53,706 bases of DNA from the NCBI GenBank assembly GCA_018239845.1, contig JAFEGO010000123.1, positions 1 through 53,706 of the forward strand, in the 5' to 3' direction. Source of the stretch: Verrucomicrobiota bacterium. GTDB lineage: Bacteria > Verrucomicrobiota > Verrucomicrobiia > Opitutales > Opitutaceae. Positions 1 through 9,888 of this stretch are shown piece by piece. Below the pieces are notes generated by a model. It saw only the letters and a program-made list of their open reading frames with translations. It made no database searches and was not told where the DNA came from. The position numbers and the translations under genes were made by a program. How positions within the stretch are numbered: the first letter of the stretch is position 1; every line of letters starts with the position of its first letter.

Positions 1-57
1 GCCAGCCCCTAATTGGGGAATCTGCGTGATAGTGCAGCAGGGTCCAGCCCGCCGCCG

Positions 58-3000
58 TCACCCGACTTTGCGCCGGAAGTGACGGTAGCCGAGAAAGCCG
101 AGGGCGGCGGCCATAAAGAGCGCACCGTAGGTGGCGGGCTCGGGGACAGGGCGAATCTGACGGTTCTGGTATGGACCGTACTGGTCGCTATAGACGTTGT
201 TGTCGGTCCAGGTGGTATAGGCGCCGTTGGCGTCGAAAGTGTTGGCGAACTTCACCTGATTCTCCGGCATCGTGCCGATCTGGTTCTTCGTGGCGTCGGT
301 GCCGCCGATCTGGGAGAAGTGGGTCGAGGCGTAGAGGAAGTCGACCTCGCTGTCCCAATTCTTGACGGTGAGGGTGGCACCGGCGGCGATGTAGATATTG
401 GTCGTGTTGAGGATCGAGGCGCCGGAGTTGCCGAAGTCGAGGATGGTGTCGCCGTTGATCGTCAGCGTGCCGAACGTGATGTTGGCGTTGTTGAGCTTGA
501 GGGTCGTCACCGTGCTGCTGTTGCCGATGGTGACGTTGGCAAAGGTGGAGCCGGAGGCGGAACTGGAGAAGTCGAGTTCGCCGCGGTCGATGGCCAAGGT
601 GCCGGCGAAGTTGGTGGCGCCGTTGGTGAGGGTTAGGGTGCCGGTTTTCGAGGAGTCGCCGTTGAGGTTGAAGGTGCCGGTGCCGGAGATGAGGCCGTCG
701 AAGGTGTCGGTGGAGGCGACGTTAAGGATGGCCTTGGCGTAGGTGCCGACGGTGATGGTGCCCGAGCCGGTGAGGGCGCTCATCGAGTTGACGAAGACGT
801 GCGAAGCGTCGGCGCCGCTGGCCATCGAGAGCGTTGCGCCGGAGGCGATGGAGACGGCGTTGGCCTGGTTGCCGAGCGTGGCGTTGGCCCCGGCGACGAG
901 GGTGCCGGCATTGACGGCGATGGTGCCGCTGAAGGAGTTGGTGCCGGAGATCGTGACAGTGCCGCTGTCGGCCTTGATCAGGCCGAGTGAGCCACCACCG
1001 GAACCATCGGACATCGGCCCGGCGTAGGTCGTGTTGCCTGCGCCGCCGGCGGTGAGGTACTGGGTGTTACCGGTGGTGGCGGTACCGGTGAGGGTGCCGT
1101 TGATGGTGAGGGCGCTGCCGGCATTGGTGTTGACGGTGGCGCTGGAGCCGAGGGTGACGCCGCCGGCCCAGGTGTTGTTGGCGCCGGTCACGCTGTTGAG
1201 CGCGCCGAGGTTGTTGTAGCCGGTGCCGTTGAGCGTGAGGGCTTCGGTGCCGACGGCGAGGCTGCCGCTCGTGGCCTGAAGCTGGAGGGTGGCTCCGCTG
1301 TTGACGATCGTGCCCGCGGCGACGGTGGCATTGCCGCCGAGGGCGCCGCTGTGCTGGATGTTGAGGATGCCGCCGGCGACCGTGGTGTTTCCGGTGTAGC
1401 CGTTGGCGGCGTTGTTGAAGTTCATCATCATGGTGCCGTTGCCGGTCTTGATGAGATTGCCGCCGAAAACGTTGGCCGTGAGGTTGAGCGTGTCGGTGGC
1501 CGCGACATCGATCGTACGGGTGGTGAGGCTGCCCGTGGAGCCCTGGAGCCACATGACGCCGCTGATCGTAGAGGTGAGATTGGTGCCGGTGACGCTGATG
1601 TTGGGACCGGAGGCGACGTTGGCGAGGTAGAGCAGGCCAGTGCCGGTGGAGACGGTGCCGCCATTGAGGATAAGCTTACCGATGTCCTCGGATTTGCTGA
1701 AGGTGGCGAGGTCGAGGGTGCCGTCGGAGTTGATGGTGACGGTGGCGGTGTCCTTGATCTGGTCGCTGTAGAAATCGATGACGCGGGCGGTGGTGGTGGC
1801 GGAGTTGGTGCCGATGGTGAGGTTGCCGAGAATGGCGGAGTTGGGGTTGTTGCCCGGCGGGACCAGCAGCTCGAGGATGCCGCGGTTGACGTTGGTATCG
1901 CCCGTATAGGTACTCTTGATACCGGCGTAATAGACGGTGGTGCTGTCGGTGCCGCCGTTGATGATGACGGAGCCGGTGTCGGGACCGGAGGCGGCGCCCA
2001 TGGACTCGGTCAGGTAAACATCGCCGGTGCCGTTGAAGGTGACGGTGTGGTTGTTGAGGGCGAAGTTGACCGGAGGATTGAGCGTGTAGGGCCCGAGGAA
2101 AAGGAGGTTGGGATCGCCGGGGGCGCCGTTGTTGGTGACGGTAGCGTCGGAGCCGAGGGAGATGGAGCCGGTCCAGGTGTTGGTGCCGCCGTTGGCGACG
2201 AGGGCACCGCCGCCGTTGTAGCCGGCGCCGTTGAGGACCATCGTCTGGAGGGCGGTCGTCGTGCCGGTGCCGGAGCCGGAGGTGTTGGTGCTGGAGACGG
2301 CGAGTGAGCCGCCGTTGTTGACCGTGATGACATTGGTCGGCGAGCCGAGGCCGGAGTAGTTGCCGAAGGCGGTGAAGCCGCCCGTAGCCGTGTTGCCGGT
2401 GCCGGCGAGGATGCCATTGTTCACGATCACACCGCCGGTGAAACTGTTGCCGGAGTTGGTCAACGTGGCGGTGCCAGCGCCGTCCTTGGCGAGCGTACCG
2501 ACGCCGCTGCCGTTCTGGACGATGCTGCTGACGGTGAGACCGCCGCTGGCGCCATCGACATTGAGGGTGAGCGTGCGGGGCGAGCCATCGGCGGCGATGG
2601 TGACGGCATTGCCGGACAACGTGGTGGCGGCCGTGTTGGTAATATTGAGCGAGTAGCTGCCGGCGGACTGGGCGAGGCCGCCGGTGAGATTGAGGATGGC
2701 AGCGCCACCGAGGGTGGAATTGCCGGTAAGGGTGAGGGCGTTGGCGATAGTGCGGGTGGTGGTGCCGTCGCCTTGCAAGGTACCGCCGGCGAGATTCACG
2801 GTGCCGCTGCCGAGGGCGGCGTTTGAGCCCAGGGCGAGGGTGCCGCCAGCGACGGTGGTGCCGCCGGAATAAGTGTTGGTGGCGGAGAGGACGGTGGTAC
2901 CGCCCGCGGCATCGCGCCGGACAGTCCCGGTGCCGGAGATCGCGGCGGAGAAGGTCTGCGTGCCCGAGGTGTTTGAAAACCGGAGCTCGGTGGCGGCGTC

Positions 3001-5634
3001 GGAGAGATTGATGGCGCGCGCAAGGGTGAAGCCGCTGCCGGAGAAGCCCACGGACATGCGGCCGGTGTCGGCGGTGTTGTCGAGGGTGAGCGTACCGCTG
3101 TTGCCGCCGATGGTGTCGCTCGTGAAGGTGAAATCGACGCCGTTGCCGCCGGCGATGGTGGAGCTGCCGGTGAGGGCGAAGTCGTTGGCGAAGGTGCGGC
3201 TGGCGTCGGCAGTGAGCGTGCCGCCGTGGAGCGTCAGCGTGCCGGTGCCGAGCGCGTTGTCGTTGCCGGCATTGACCGTGCCGGCGTCGAGCGTGATGCC
3301 GCCGGAGAACGTGTTGCTACCGTTGAGCACGGCGGTGCCGCCCGCTCCATTCATCCGCACGAGGCCGGTGCCGGAAATGACGCCGGAGTAGGTCTGCGTG
3401 CCGGAGGTATTGAGCAGGCGGAGCTCGGTGAAATCACCGAGCGCGACGCCGCCGGAGAAAGTGAAACCGCTGCCGCTGAAACCGACCGTGGTGGCCCCGG
3501 AGCCGGAGGTGTTGGCCAGCGAGAGCGTGCCACTGCTGGCGGAGATGCTGTTGGAACTGAAGACCAGGTCGGTGAAACTCTGCCCGGTGACCGTGGTGTT
3601 GCCGGCGAGCGAGAGCGCGTTGGTGAGGGTGTAATCGCTGGCGATCGTCAGATTGGCCCCGCCGAGGGTCAGGGTGCCGGTGCCGAAGGCGGCATTGTTG
3701 CCGATGGTGACATTGCCGGCGTTGAGGGTGGCGCCACCGGTGAAAGTGTTGGCACCGCTGAGGGTGAGGGCGCCGCCGCCGTTTTTTACAAGGCTGTCGG
3801 CCCCGGTGCCCGAGCCGTCCTGGATGACGCCGCTCACCACCAGGCCGCCGCTGGCGCCATCGACATCGAGGGTGAGGGTGCGCGCGGCGTTGAGCTCGGA
3901 GAGGGTGAGGGCGGTGGTGGAGATCGTGGTGACGCCGGTGTTGGTGATGCTAAGCGTCTGGTTGCCGCCGGACTGCGTGATGCCGCCGGTGAAGGTGAAA
4001 TTGGCGGCGCCGCCGACCGTGCCGTTGCCGGTGAGGGCGGTGGCATTGGCGATGGAGCGGGTGCTGGCGGCGGAGACCTCGCCCCCGGCAAAGGTGAAGG
4101 TGCCGGTGCCGAGCGCGCTGTTCTGGCCGAGGGAGAGCGCGCCAGCCGAAAGCGTGACGCCGCCGGTGAACGTGTTGTTGGCGTTGAGTGCGGTGGTGCC
4201 GCCCGCCACATCGCGGAGGAGGGAGCCGCTGCCGGAGATCACGGCGGAGAACGTCTGCGTGCCGGAGGTATTGGCGAGACGGATGCGGCCATAGGCGTCA
4301 GCGAACGCGATGGTGCGGCTGAAGGTGAAGCCGCTGCCGGTGAAGCCGAGCGTGGTGAGGCCGGCGTCGGAGGTGTTGTCCAGCGTCAGGCCGCCGGAGG
4401 TCGTGCTGAAATTGTCGGTGGCGAAGGTGAAGTTGACGCCGTTGGCCGCGGCGATGGTGGAGGCGCCGGAGACCGCGATGTCGTTGGCGAGGATGCGGCT
4501 GGAGGAAGAGGTGAGCGTGCCGCCGCTGAGGTCGAGGGTGCCGGTGCCGGCGGCATTGTCGTGGCCGAGGGAAAGCGTGCCGGCATCGAGCACGGTGCCG
4601 CCGGTGAAGGTGTTGTTGCCCGTAAGAATCGCGGTGCCGCCCGCGGTGTTCTGGTGGACGACGCCAGCGCCGGAGATGACACCGCTGTAGGTCTGCGTGC
4701 CGCTGGAGTTGGCGGGGCGCAGCTCGGTGGAGGCGCCCAGGGAGATGTTCGAGGCGAGCGTGAAACCGCTGCCGCTGAAGCCGAGGGTGGTGGCGGTGCC
4801 GGAGCCGGTGGTGTTGACGACGGAGAGGTTGCCACTCCCGACCACGGTGTTGGAGGAAAGAGTGAAATCCACCCCCGCGGCGCCGCTGAAGGTGCCGCCG
4901 CCGGAGCCGATGGTGACGTTGTTGGACAGGGTGCGGTCAGCCGCGGCGTTGAGCGTGCCGCCGCCGAAGGTGAGGTTGCCCGTGCCCAGTGAAGCGTTGT
5001 TGCCGATGGTGGTGATACCGGCGTTGAGCGTGACGCCGCCGGTGAAGGTGTTGGCGACATTGCCGATCGTGAGGGTGCCATCGCCCGTTTTCACCAAGGC
5101 GCCGGTGCCGCTGATGACATCGCCATTGCCCGTGCTGACAGCGATGGTCGTGCCGGTGCCGGTGCTGGCCGTGAGCGTGTAGGAGCCGAGGCTGATGGTG
5201 CGGTCGAAGGAGAGATTGCTGCCCGTGCCTGAGGTGGACCAAGTCTGGTTGCCGCCGAGCGCGATGGCCGGAGCGAAGGTGTGGGCCTGGCCGGAGGTGT
5301 TGGTGATGCCTACCCCGCTGAGGCCGGCGAGCGTGAGGGTCGAGCTGCCGGCGATGGCTTCGGCATCGGTGCCGGAGAGAAAGGTAATGGCCCCGACCGT
5401 GGTATTGGCGGTGAGGTTGGGATCGTTGGCCGTATTCGTAGAAAACTGCACGGTATCTGCACTACCGGGTACGCCGCCGCTCCAGTTGCCCGCGGTTGAC
5501 CACGTGGCGTTGCTCGCGCCGGTCCAGGTTTTCGTCGCAGCCCGTGCGACCGCCAGGCTCAGCGCGACGCTGAACAGCAGACGAAAGACATTGGCGGAAA
5601 AGCGATTCAAGATAGGTGGTTTACCTATTATCAC
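58..5634 (-). CDS. Autotransporter-type beta-strand repeat protein with PEP-CTERM signal
   Basis: This 1858-residue protein is secreted and probably ends up on the cell surface or in the matrix. Residues about 10-32 form a hydrophobic signal peptide ending in AVARA. Almost all the rest is Gly/Thr/Ser/Asn-rich and built from imperfect repeats of the autotransporter-associated beta-strand type. The motif NTFTGGVTLNAG and variants such as NTFSGGITLDAG and NSFTGGVIVNNG recur about nine times, each followed by a GTGTLTLxGGTL-like strand. The last 29 residues are a textbook PEP-CTERM sorting signal: VPEP at about 1830-1833, a hydrophobic helix, then the basic end RHFRRK. No exosortase gene lies in the window. 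The start is a GTG; it is preferred because the signal peptide follows at once. The gene is divergent from a two-component system. Its ligand or function cannot be read from sequence. Confidence 0.93.
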   Translation of the reverse strand: MIIGKPPILNRFSANVFRLLFSVALSLAVARAATKTWTGASNATWSTAGNWSGGVPGSADTVQFSTNTANDPNLTANTTVGAITFLSGTDAEAIAGSSTLTLAGLSGVGITNTSGQAHTFAPAIALGGNQTWSTSGTGSNLSFDRTISLGSYTLTASTGTGTTIAVSTGNGDVISGTGALVKTGDGTLTIGNVANTFTGGVTLNAGITTIGNNASLGTGNLTFGGGTLNAAADRTLSNNVTIGSGGGTFSGAAGVDFTLSSNTVVGSGNLSVVNTTGSGTATTLGFSGSGFTLASNISLGASTELRPANSSGTQTYSGVISGAGVVHQNTAGGTAILTGNNTFTGGTVLDAGTLSLGHDNAAGTGTLDLSGGTLTSSSSRILANDIAVSGASTIAAANGVNFTFATDNFSTTSGGLTLDNTSDAGLTTLGFTGSGFTFSRTIAFADAYGRIRLANTSGTQTFSAVISGSGSLLRDVAGGTTALNANNTFTGGVTLSAGALSLGQNSALGTGTFTFAGGEVSAASTRSIANATALTGNGTVGGAANFTFTGGITQSGGNQTLSITNTGVTTISTTALTLSELNAARTLTLDVDGASGGLVVSGVIQDGSGTGADSLVKNGGGALTLSGANTFTGGATLNAGNVTIGNNAAFGTGTLTLGGANLTIASDYTLTNALSLAGNTTVTGQSFTDLVFSSNSISASSGTLSLANTSGSGATTVGFSGSGFTFSGGVALGDFTELRLLNTSGTQTYSGVISGTGLVRMNGAGGTAVLNGSNTFSGGITLDAGTVNAGNDNALGTGTLTLHGGTLTADASRTFANDFALTGSSTIAGGNGVDFTFTSDTIGGNSGTLTLDNTADTGRMSVGFSGSGFTLARAINLSDAATELRFSNTSGTQTFSAAISGTGTVRRDAAGGTTVLSATNTYSGGTTVAGGTLALGSNAALGSGTVNLAGGTLQGDGTTTRTIANALTLTGNSTLGGAAILNLTGGLAQSAGSYSLNITNTAATTLSGNAVTIAADGSPRTLTLNVDGASGGLTVSSIVQNGSGVGTLAKDGAGTATLTNSGNSFTGGVIVNNGILAGTGNTATGGFTAFGNYSGLGSPTNVITVNNGGSLAVSSTNTSGSGTGTTTALQTMVLNGAGYNGGGALVANGGTNTWTGSISLGSDATVTNNGAPGDPNLLFLGPYTLNPPVNFALNNHTVTFNGTGDVYLTESMGAASGPDTGSVIINGGTDSTTVYYAGIKSTYTGDTNVNRGILELLVPPGNNPNSAILGNLTIGTNSATTTARVIDFYSDQIKDTATVTINSDGTLDLATFSKSEDIGKLILNGGTVSTGTGLLYLANVASGPNISVTGTNLTSTISGVMWLQGSTGSLTTRTIDVAATDTLNLTANVFGGNLIKTGNGTMMMNFNNAANGYTGNTTVAGGILNIQHSGALGGNATVAAGTIVNSGATLQLQATSGSLAVGTEALTLNGTGYNNLGALNSVTGANNTWAGGVTLGSSATVNTNAGSALTINGTLTGTATTGNTQYLTAGGAGNTTYAGPMSDGSGGGSLGLIKADSGTVTISGTNSFSGTIAVNAGTLVAGANATLGNQANAVSIASGATLSMASGADASHVFVNSMSALTGSGTITVGTYAKAILNVASTDTFDGLISGTGTFNLNGDSSKTGTLTLTNGATNFAGTLAIDRGELDFSSSASGSTFANVTIGNSSTVTTLKLNNANITFGTLTINGDTILDFGNSGASILNTTNIYIAAGATLTVKNWDSEVDFLYASTHFSQIGGTDATKNQIGTMPENQVKFANTFDANGAYTTWTDNNVYSDQYGPYQNRQIRPVPEPATYGALFMAAALGFLGYRHFRRKVG

Positions 5635-5665
5635 CTAGGAGTTTGATCGTCGCTAGGTAGGCAGC

Positions 5666-5698
5666 CTTACATTTGTGTAAGAATGCCATCCGATGGCA
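5666..5698. promoter_or_regulatory. Two adjacent dyads in the divergent promoter region
   Basis: In the 193 bases between the PEP-CTERM gene and the response-regulator gene lie two perfect short inverted repeats side by side: CTTACA-TTTG-TGTAAG at 5666-5681 and TGCCAT-CCG-ATGGCA at 5684-5698. They could be operators for one or both divergent genes, for instance sites for the neighbouring OmpR-type regulator. That role is inference; only the symmetry is seen. Confidence 0.4.
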
Positions 5699-5827
5699 AT
5701 AATTTAGGCGATTTAATATCTCCAAATACAGAAGGCGAAGTTGACGGGAGGGATTATTACGCAAGGGTCGTTTTTGAGCCGCATTGCCCAGCGGCTGGCT
5801 TGGCTGAAAACGCAGCAGACTTACCTT

Positions 5828-6568
5828 ATGCCAAAATCATCGATGACCCCGGCCGTCCTGGAAAACGGCCCTACGCAGGCAGGACCGACGGTGCTGGTAG
5901 TGGAAGACGAGGAAAAGACGCGCCACTCGGTCGCGGAAGGCCTGCAACTCGAAGGCTGGACCGTGCTCACGGCGGCGACCGGGGACGAGGCGCTGCAGGT
6001 GCTGGCGGGCGGAAAATTCGACCTGATGGTGCTGGACTGGATGCTGCCCGGGCTCGACGGCATCGCGCTGTTGCGCGAGCTGGGCTCGCGCGGCGCGCAG
6101 GTGCCGGTACTGATGCTGACGGCGCGTGACACCGTGACCGACCGGGTGACCGGGCTGGAGAGCGGCGCTGACGATTACCTGGCGAAACCCTTCGCCTTTG
6201 CGGAACTCGTGGCCCGCTGCCGCGCGCTGCTCCGCCGGCCGCAGCTCGTGACGGGCCGCTACCTCTCCTGCGAGGACCTGCAGGTCGATACCCGGGCGCG
6301 GGTGGCGGTGCGGGCCGGCGTGGAGATCCCGCTGACGCCGCGCGAGGTGGACATCCTCGAATACCTGCTGCGCCGTCAGGGCGAGATCATCACGCGCGAA
6401 ATGCTCGAGCACGACGTGTGGAAGCAGGCGCGCCGGTTCACCTCCTTGGACAATGTGATCGACGTGCAGATGATGCGGCTGCGCCGCAAGGTGGATGGCG
6501 ACGGCGCGCGCCGGCTGATCCACACGATCCGCGGCGTCGGTTACCGGCTGGGGAAGGGCCCGGCGTGA
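5828..6568 (+). CDS. OmpR/PhoB-type response regulator
   Basis: This 246-residue DNA-binding response regulator is the output partner of the histidine kinase encoded next. The receiver domain covers about residues 21-135, with acidic pocket E26/D27, phospho-acceptor D70 in the motif VLDWMLPG, the conserved Thr in LMLTARD and Lys in LAKPF. A winged-helix transcriptional-regulator domain follows (about 150-240), ending in the usual IHTIRGVGYRL strand. I chose the ATG at 5828; a TTG at 5741 would add 29 residues not typical of the family. Its stop overlaps the kinase start in GTGA, so translation is probably coupled. It is divergent from the PEP-CTERM surface protein, which is a candidate target. 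The stimulus is unknown. Confidence 0.93.
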   Translation: MPKSSMTPAVLENGPTQAGPTVLVVEDEEKTRHSVAEGLQLEGWTVLTAATGDEALQVLAGGKFDLMVLDWMLPGLDGIALLRELGSRGAQVPVLMLTARDTVTDRVTGLESGADDYLAKPFAFAELVARCRALLRRPQLVTGRYLSCEDLQVDTRARVAVRAGVEIPLTPREVDILEYLLRRQGEIITREMLEHDVWKQARRFTSLDNVIDVQMMRLRRKVDGDGARRLIHTIRGVGYRLGKGPA

Positions 6569-7971
6569 AAACGTGGTGGCGGCAGCGCACCCTGCGCTTC
6601 CGGCTGGCCCTTTGGTACGCACTCGGAGGCGCACTGCTGCTGGCGGGCTTCAGCGCGACGCTCTATCTCTATGTGGCGCAGACGATGGCGCGGCCGCTGA
6701 GCGCCAACCTGCGTGAGGACCTGGCGGAGATCCAGCACCGCCTCGTGGTGAAACCCGATGGCAGCCTGTGGTGGGACGGCGCCGACATGCGGGGCAAGAT
6801 CAACTGGAATCGCGACGACCCCTGGTTCGAGCTGTGGGACGAGAACGGCCAGCTCGTGAAACGCATCTGGCCGCTGGAGGACAAGCAGGTCGAGCAGTAC
6901 CCGACCGCGCCGGCGCCGGGGGTGACTGCGCTCTCGGTGTTTCGCATCTCCCCGACGATCCCGCTGCGCGTGCTGGCGACGCCGTACCAAGTGCCGGGTC
7001 GCGATGACGAGTGGATGGTGCGGGTGATCAGCATCCACGAACCCATCGCCGATGCGCTCGGTGCGCTGCGGCTGATCATGGTGGTCGCCCTGCCGGTGGT
7101 GATCGCGCTGCTGAGCTGCGGCGGCTACATCCTGACCCGGCGCTGGCTGCAACCGCTCGACCGGATGGTGGCCGCGGCCAACCGCATCACAGCGGAGGAT
7201 CTCGGCCGCCGCCTGCCGGTGGACAACCCGCACGACGAGGTGGGCCGCCTGGCGCAGGTTTTCAATGTCACGCTCGACCGGCTGGAGCGGTCGTTCGCCA
7301 CGCTGGACCGCTTTGTGAGCGATGCCTCGCACGAGCTGCGCACGCCGCTGACGACGCTGCGCAGCGTGGGCGAAGTCGGGCTGCGGCGCAGCCGCTCGGA
7401 GGAGGAGTACCGCGAGATCATCGGCAGCATGCTGGAGGAGGCGCAGCGGCTGCACGGCCTGATCCAGCGGCTGCTGGAGCTGGCCACGGCGCAGGGCGGA
7501 ATGCCGGAGCTGGAGCGCGAGAAAATCGACGTTGGCGACTATGTGGCGCTGTGCGTGGGGGAATTGAGCGTGCTCGCGGAGCAGCGCGGCCAGCAGGTGA
7601 AGCTGGTGAGTGAGCCGGTCACGGTGGAGACGGATCCCGTGCTGTTTCGGCAGGCGCTGCAAAACCTCGTGGACAACGCGATCAAGTACAGCCCGGCGGG
7701 TGCGACGATCACAGTCGCCGTGCAAGCCACCCGGACGCACTGCACCGTGAGCGTCACGGACGAAGGCCCGGGCATCGCGCCGGAGGATCGGGAGAGCCTG
7801 ACCGACCGGTTTTTCCGCGCGGACCGCTCGCGCGAACGCGGCCGGGGCGGCTACGGCCTGGGCCTCGCGATCACCAAGGCCTACATGCGCCTGCTGCAGG
7901 GCGAGCTGGGCTACGAGCCGGTGCAGCCGACCGGCAGCCGCTTTTCGCTGACGCTGCCGCGGGCGGATTGA
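6565..7971 (+). CDS. Sensor histidine kinase
   Basis: This 468-residue membrane sensor kinase pairs with the upstream response regulator; the GTG start overlaps the regulator stop by four bases. The N-terminus has a transmembrane helix at about 12-35, then a periplasmic sensor region to about 165, a second helix at about 168-190, a HAMP linker (RRWLQPLDRMVAAANRI region), the dimerisation/phospho-acceptor helix with His256 in SDASHELRTPLTTL, and an ATPase domain with N box (LVDNAIKYSP), G1 (DEGPGI) and G2 (GYGLGLAI). The layout is that of CusS/QseC-like kinases, but the periplasmic domain shows no motif I can tie to a ligand. The stop lies 19 bases from the convergent antiporter gene. Confidence 0.93.
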   Translation: MKTWWRQRTLRFRLALWYALGGALLLAGFSATLYLYVAQTMARPLSANLREDLAEIQHRLVVKPDGSLWWDGADMRGKINWNRDDPWFELWDENGQLVKRIWPLEDKQVEQYPTAPAPGVTALSVFRISPTIPLRVLATPYQVPGRDDEWMVRVISIHEPIADALGALRLIMVVALPVVIALLSCGGYILTRRWLQPLDRMVAAANRITAEDLGRRLPVDNPHDEVGRLAQVFNVTLDRLERSFATLDRFVSDASHELRTPLTTLRSVGEVGLRRSRSEEEYREIIGSMLEEAQRLHGLIQRLLELATAQGGMPELEREKIDVGDYVALCVGELSVLAEQRGQQVKLVSEPVTVETDPVLFRQALQNLVDNAIKYSPAGATITVAVQATRTHCTVSVTDEGPGIAPEDRESLTDRFFRADRSRERGRGGYGLGLAITKAYMRLLQGELGYEPVQPTGSRFSLTLPRAD

Positions 7972-7990
7972 GGCGCGGCCTGACGCCGCC

Positions 7991-9817
7991 TCAGCTATCC
8001 TTCTTTTCCGGTGCCGGGGTGGCGTCGCTCGCGAACATGCGCTCGAAGGCCTCGATGTGCAGGCGGGCGTTCTTGAAGTACGCGTCATCGTCCTCCCAAT
8101 ACTGCGCGAGTTCGCGGACGGATTTCTCGTCGTGCTCCTTGAAGATCCTCGCGGCGCGCTCGGCCTGCGGGCGGGCGACGCCGAGGGACTCCATGAGATC
8201 GACGCCGAGGTCGAGCGAGGTGCCGACCGTTTCGCGGTAGATGCCGCGCAGGCCGAGCTTCTGGAATTCGTAGGCGTGCACGCGGCCGACGGCGCGGGTG
8301 AAGATCCGCAAGTTGGGGAAGTGCTTCTGCACCGTGATGGCGAGGTCCACGGATTTCTTCTCATCGTCGATGGCGATGACGATGGCCCGGGCGCGCGCCG
8401 CGCCTGCGGCGTGGAGCAGGTCGAGGCGCGTGGCGTCGCCGTAGTACACCTTGATGCCGAGCTGGCGCACGATCTCGACCTGCTCGGCGTCGAGGTCGAG
8501 GACGGTGGTGCCGATGTGGTTGGCGCGGAGGAGGCGGCCGACGATGTGGCCGAAACGGCCGAAGCCCGCGATGATGACCGGGTTGTCCTGGTCGGCGGTG
8601 TCGATCGCATCAGGCTCGCGGGAGACGGGCCCCGGGCGGGTGAAGCGCGGCTGCACGAAACGCTCGTTGATGACGAACAGCAGGGGCGTGACCGCCATGG
8701 AGAGCGCGACCGCGGCGACCAGCGGCGACGCCTGTGCGTCGGTGAGCACGCGGTGATCGACGACGAAACCGAGGAGCACGAAGGCAAACTCGCCGCCCTG
8801 TGCGAGGGCGAAGCTGAAGAGGAAACGCTCCGGTGCGGGCAGGCCGAAGAGCCGGCCGAGCACGAGGAGCACGAGGAATTTCAGGACGAGCAGACCGAGC
8901 ACGAGGCCCGCGATGAGGCCGGGATCGGAGCGGATGAGGCTGAAGTCGATCCCCGCGCCGACGCTGATGAAGAAGAGGCCGAGCAGCAGGCCCTTGAACG
9001 GCTCGATGTCGGCCTCGAGCTCGTGGCGGTACTCGCTGTTGGCGAGGACGACACCGGCGAGAAAGGTGCCGAGCGCGGCGGAGAGCCCGACCTGCTGCAT
9101 GAGCAGCGAGATGCCGACCACGAGCAGGAGCGCGCCTGCGGTGAAGAGCTCGCGCAGGCCGGTGCGCGCGATGATGCGCAGCAGCGGATTGACGAGCTGC
9201 CGGCCGATGAAGATCACCGCGGCGACCCCGAGAAGGATGAACGCGGCCTGCTGCCAACGCGGCAGCAGACCGATGCCGGTGGCGGCGACCGGGGAGGATT
9301 TGTCGATGGCGAGCAAGGGCAGCAGCGCGAGGATGGGAATGACGGCGATATCCTGGAACAGCAGGACGGAGAACGCGGCCTCGCCGCCGGGCGTCTTGAG
9401 CTGACTGCGCTCCTGCAGGGACTGCAGCACGATCGCGGTGGACGACATCGCGAGGATGACGCCCGCGGCGACCGGCACGCGCAAGCCGAGGCCGAGGGCA
9501 CAGCCCACGCCGGCGACGACGGCGGTCGTACCGAGCAACTGGAGACCGCCGAGGCCGAGCAGCTGCACCCGCATGGCCCAGAGCCGCGAGGGCTGGAGCT
9601 CGAGGCCGACGAGGAAGAGCATCATCACCACGCCGAACTCGGCGAAGTGCATGACCGAGCCGGTGTGGTCGCCGACGAGATTGAGCGCGCCGGGGCCGAT
9701 GAGCGCGCCAGCGATCAGGTAGCCGAGCACGGAGCCGAGCCCGAGACGCTTAGCCAAGGGGACGGAGATGACGGCGGCGACCAGATAGACGAAGACGTGG
9801 AAGAGGACGGAGTCCAT
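7991..9817 (-). CDS. KefB/KefC-type monovalent cation:proton antiporter (CPA2)
   Basis: This 608-residue inner-membrane protein has about 12 predicted transmembrane segments (residues 1-385) of the Na+/H+ exchanger fold. A cytoplasmic RCK/TrkA-N domain starts at about 413, with the nucleotide-binding glycine motif GFGRFG near 418-423 and the KefB/C-like segment GDATRLDLL. The C-terminal tail (about 550-608) is charged. The family exports K+ in exchange for H+, often gated by glutathione adducts or nucleotides; whether this member responds to glutathione cannot be told. It follows the SanA-like gene on the same strand with a 71-base gap, so it may be a separate unit. KefB and KefC cannot be separated by eye, so no symbol is given. 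Confidence 0.9.
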   Translation of the reverse strand: MDSVLFHVFVYLVAAVISVPLAKRLGLGSVLGYLIAGALIGPGALNLVGDHTGSVMHFAEFGVVMMLFLVGLELQPSRLWAMRVQLLGLGGLQLLGTTAVVAGVGCALGLGLRVPVAAGVILAMSSTAIVLQSLQERSQLKTPGGEAAFSVLLFQDIAVIPILALLPLLAIDKSSPVAATGIGLLPRWQQAAFILLGVAAVIFIGRQLVNPLLRIIARTGLRELFTAGALLLVVGISLLMQQVGLSAALGTFLAGVVLANSEYRHELEADIEPFKGLLLGLFFISVGAGIDFSLIRSDPGLIAGLVLGLLVLKFLVLLVLGRLFGLPAPERFLFSFALAQGGEFAFVLLGFVVDHRVLTDAQASPLVAAVALSMAVTPLLFVINERFVQPRFTRPGPVSREPDAIDTADQDNPVIIAGFGRFGHIVGRLLRANHIGTTVLDLDAEQVEIVRQLGIKVYYGDATRLDLLHAAGAARARAIVIAIDDEKKSVDLAITVQKHFPNLRIFTRAVGRVHAYEFQKLGLRGIYRETVGTSLDLGVDLMESLGVARPQAERAARIFKEHDEKSVRELAQYWEDDDAYFKNARLHIEAFERMFASDATPAPEKKDS

Positions 9818-9888
9818 GGACGTGGCGCGAGTATTGCGGAACGGGCGGCTCCGGCAAGGGTGGCGTGGCCGCGCTTGAACCGCATCAA

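Noticed and set aside
3226..4992. 588-residue open frame opposite the PEP-CTERM gene
   Set aside because: It is a GC-rich shadow of the repeat gene, of low complexity (G, A, E, V), with no family resemblance.
6541..8787. 748-residue frame opposite the histidine kinase
   Set aside because: It spans two real genes on different strands and is Arg/His/Gln-rich noise.
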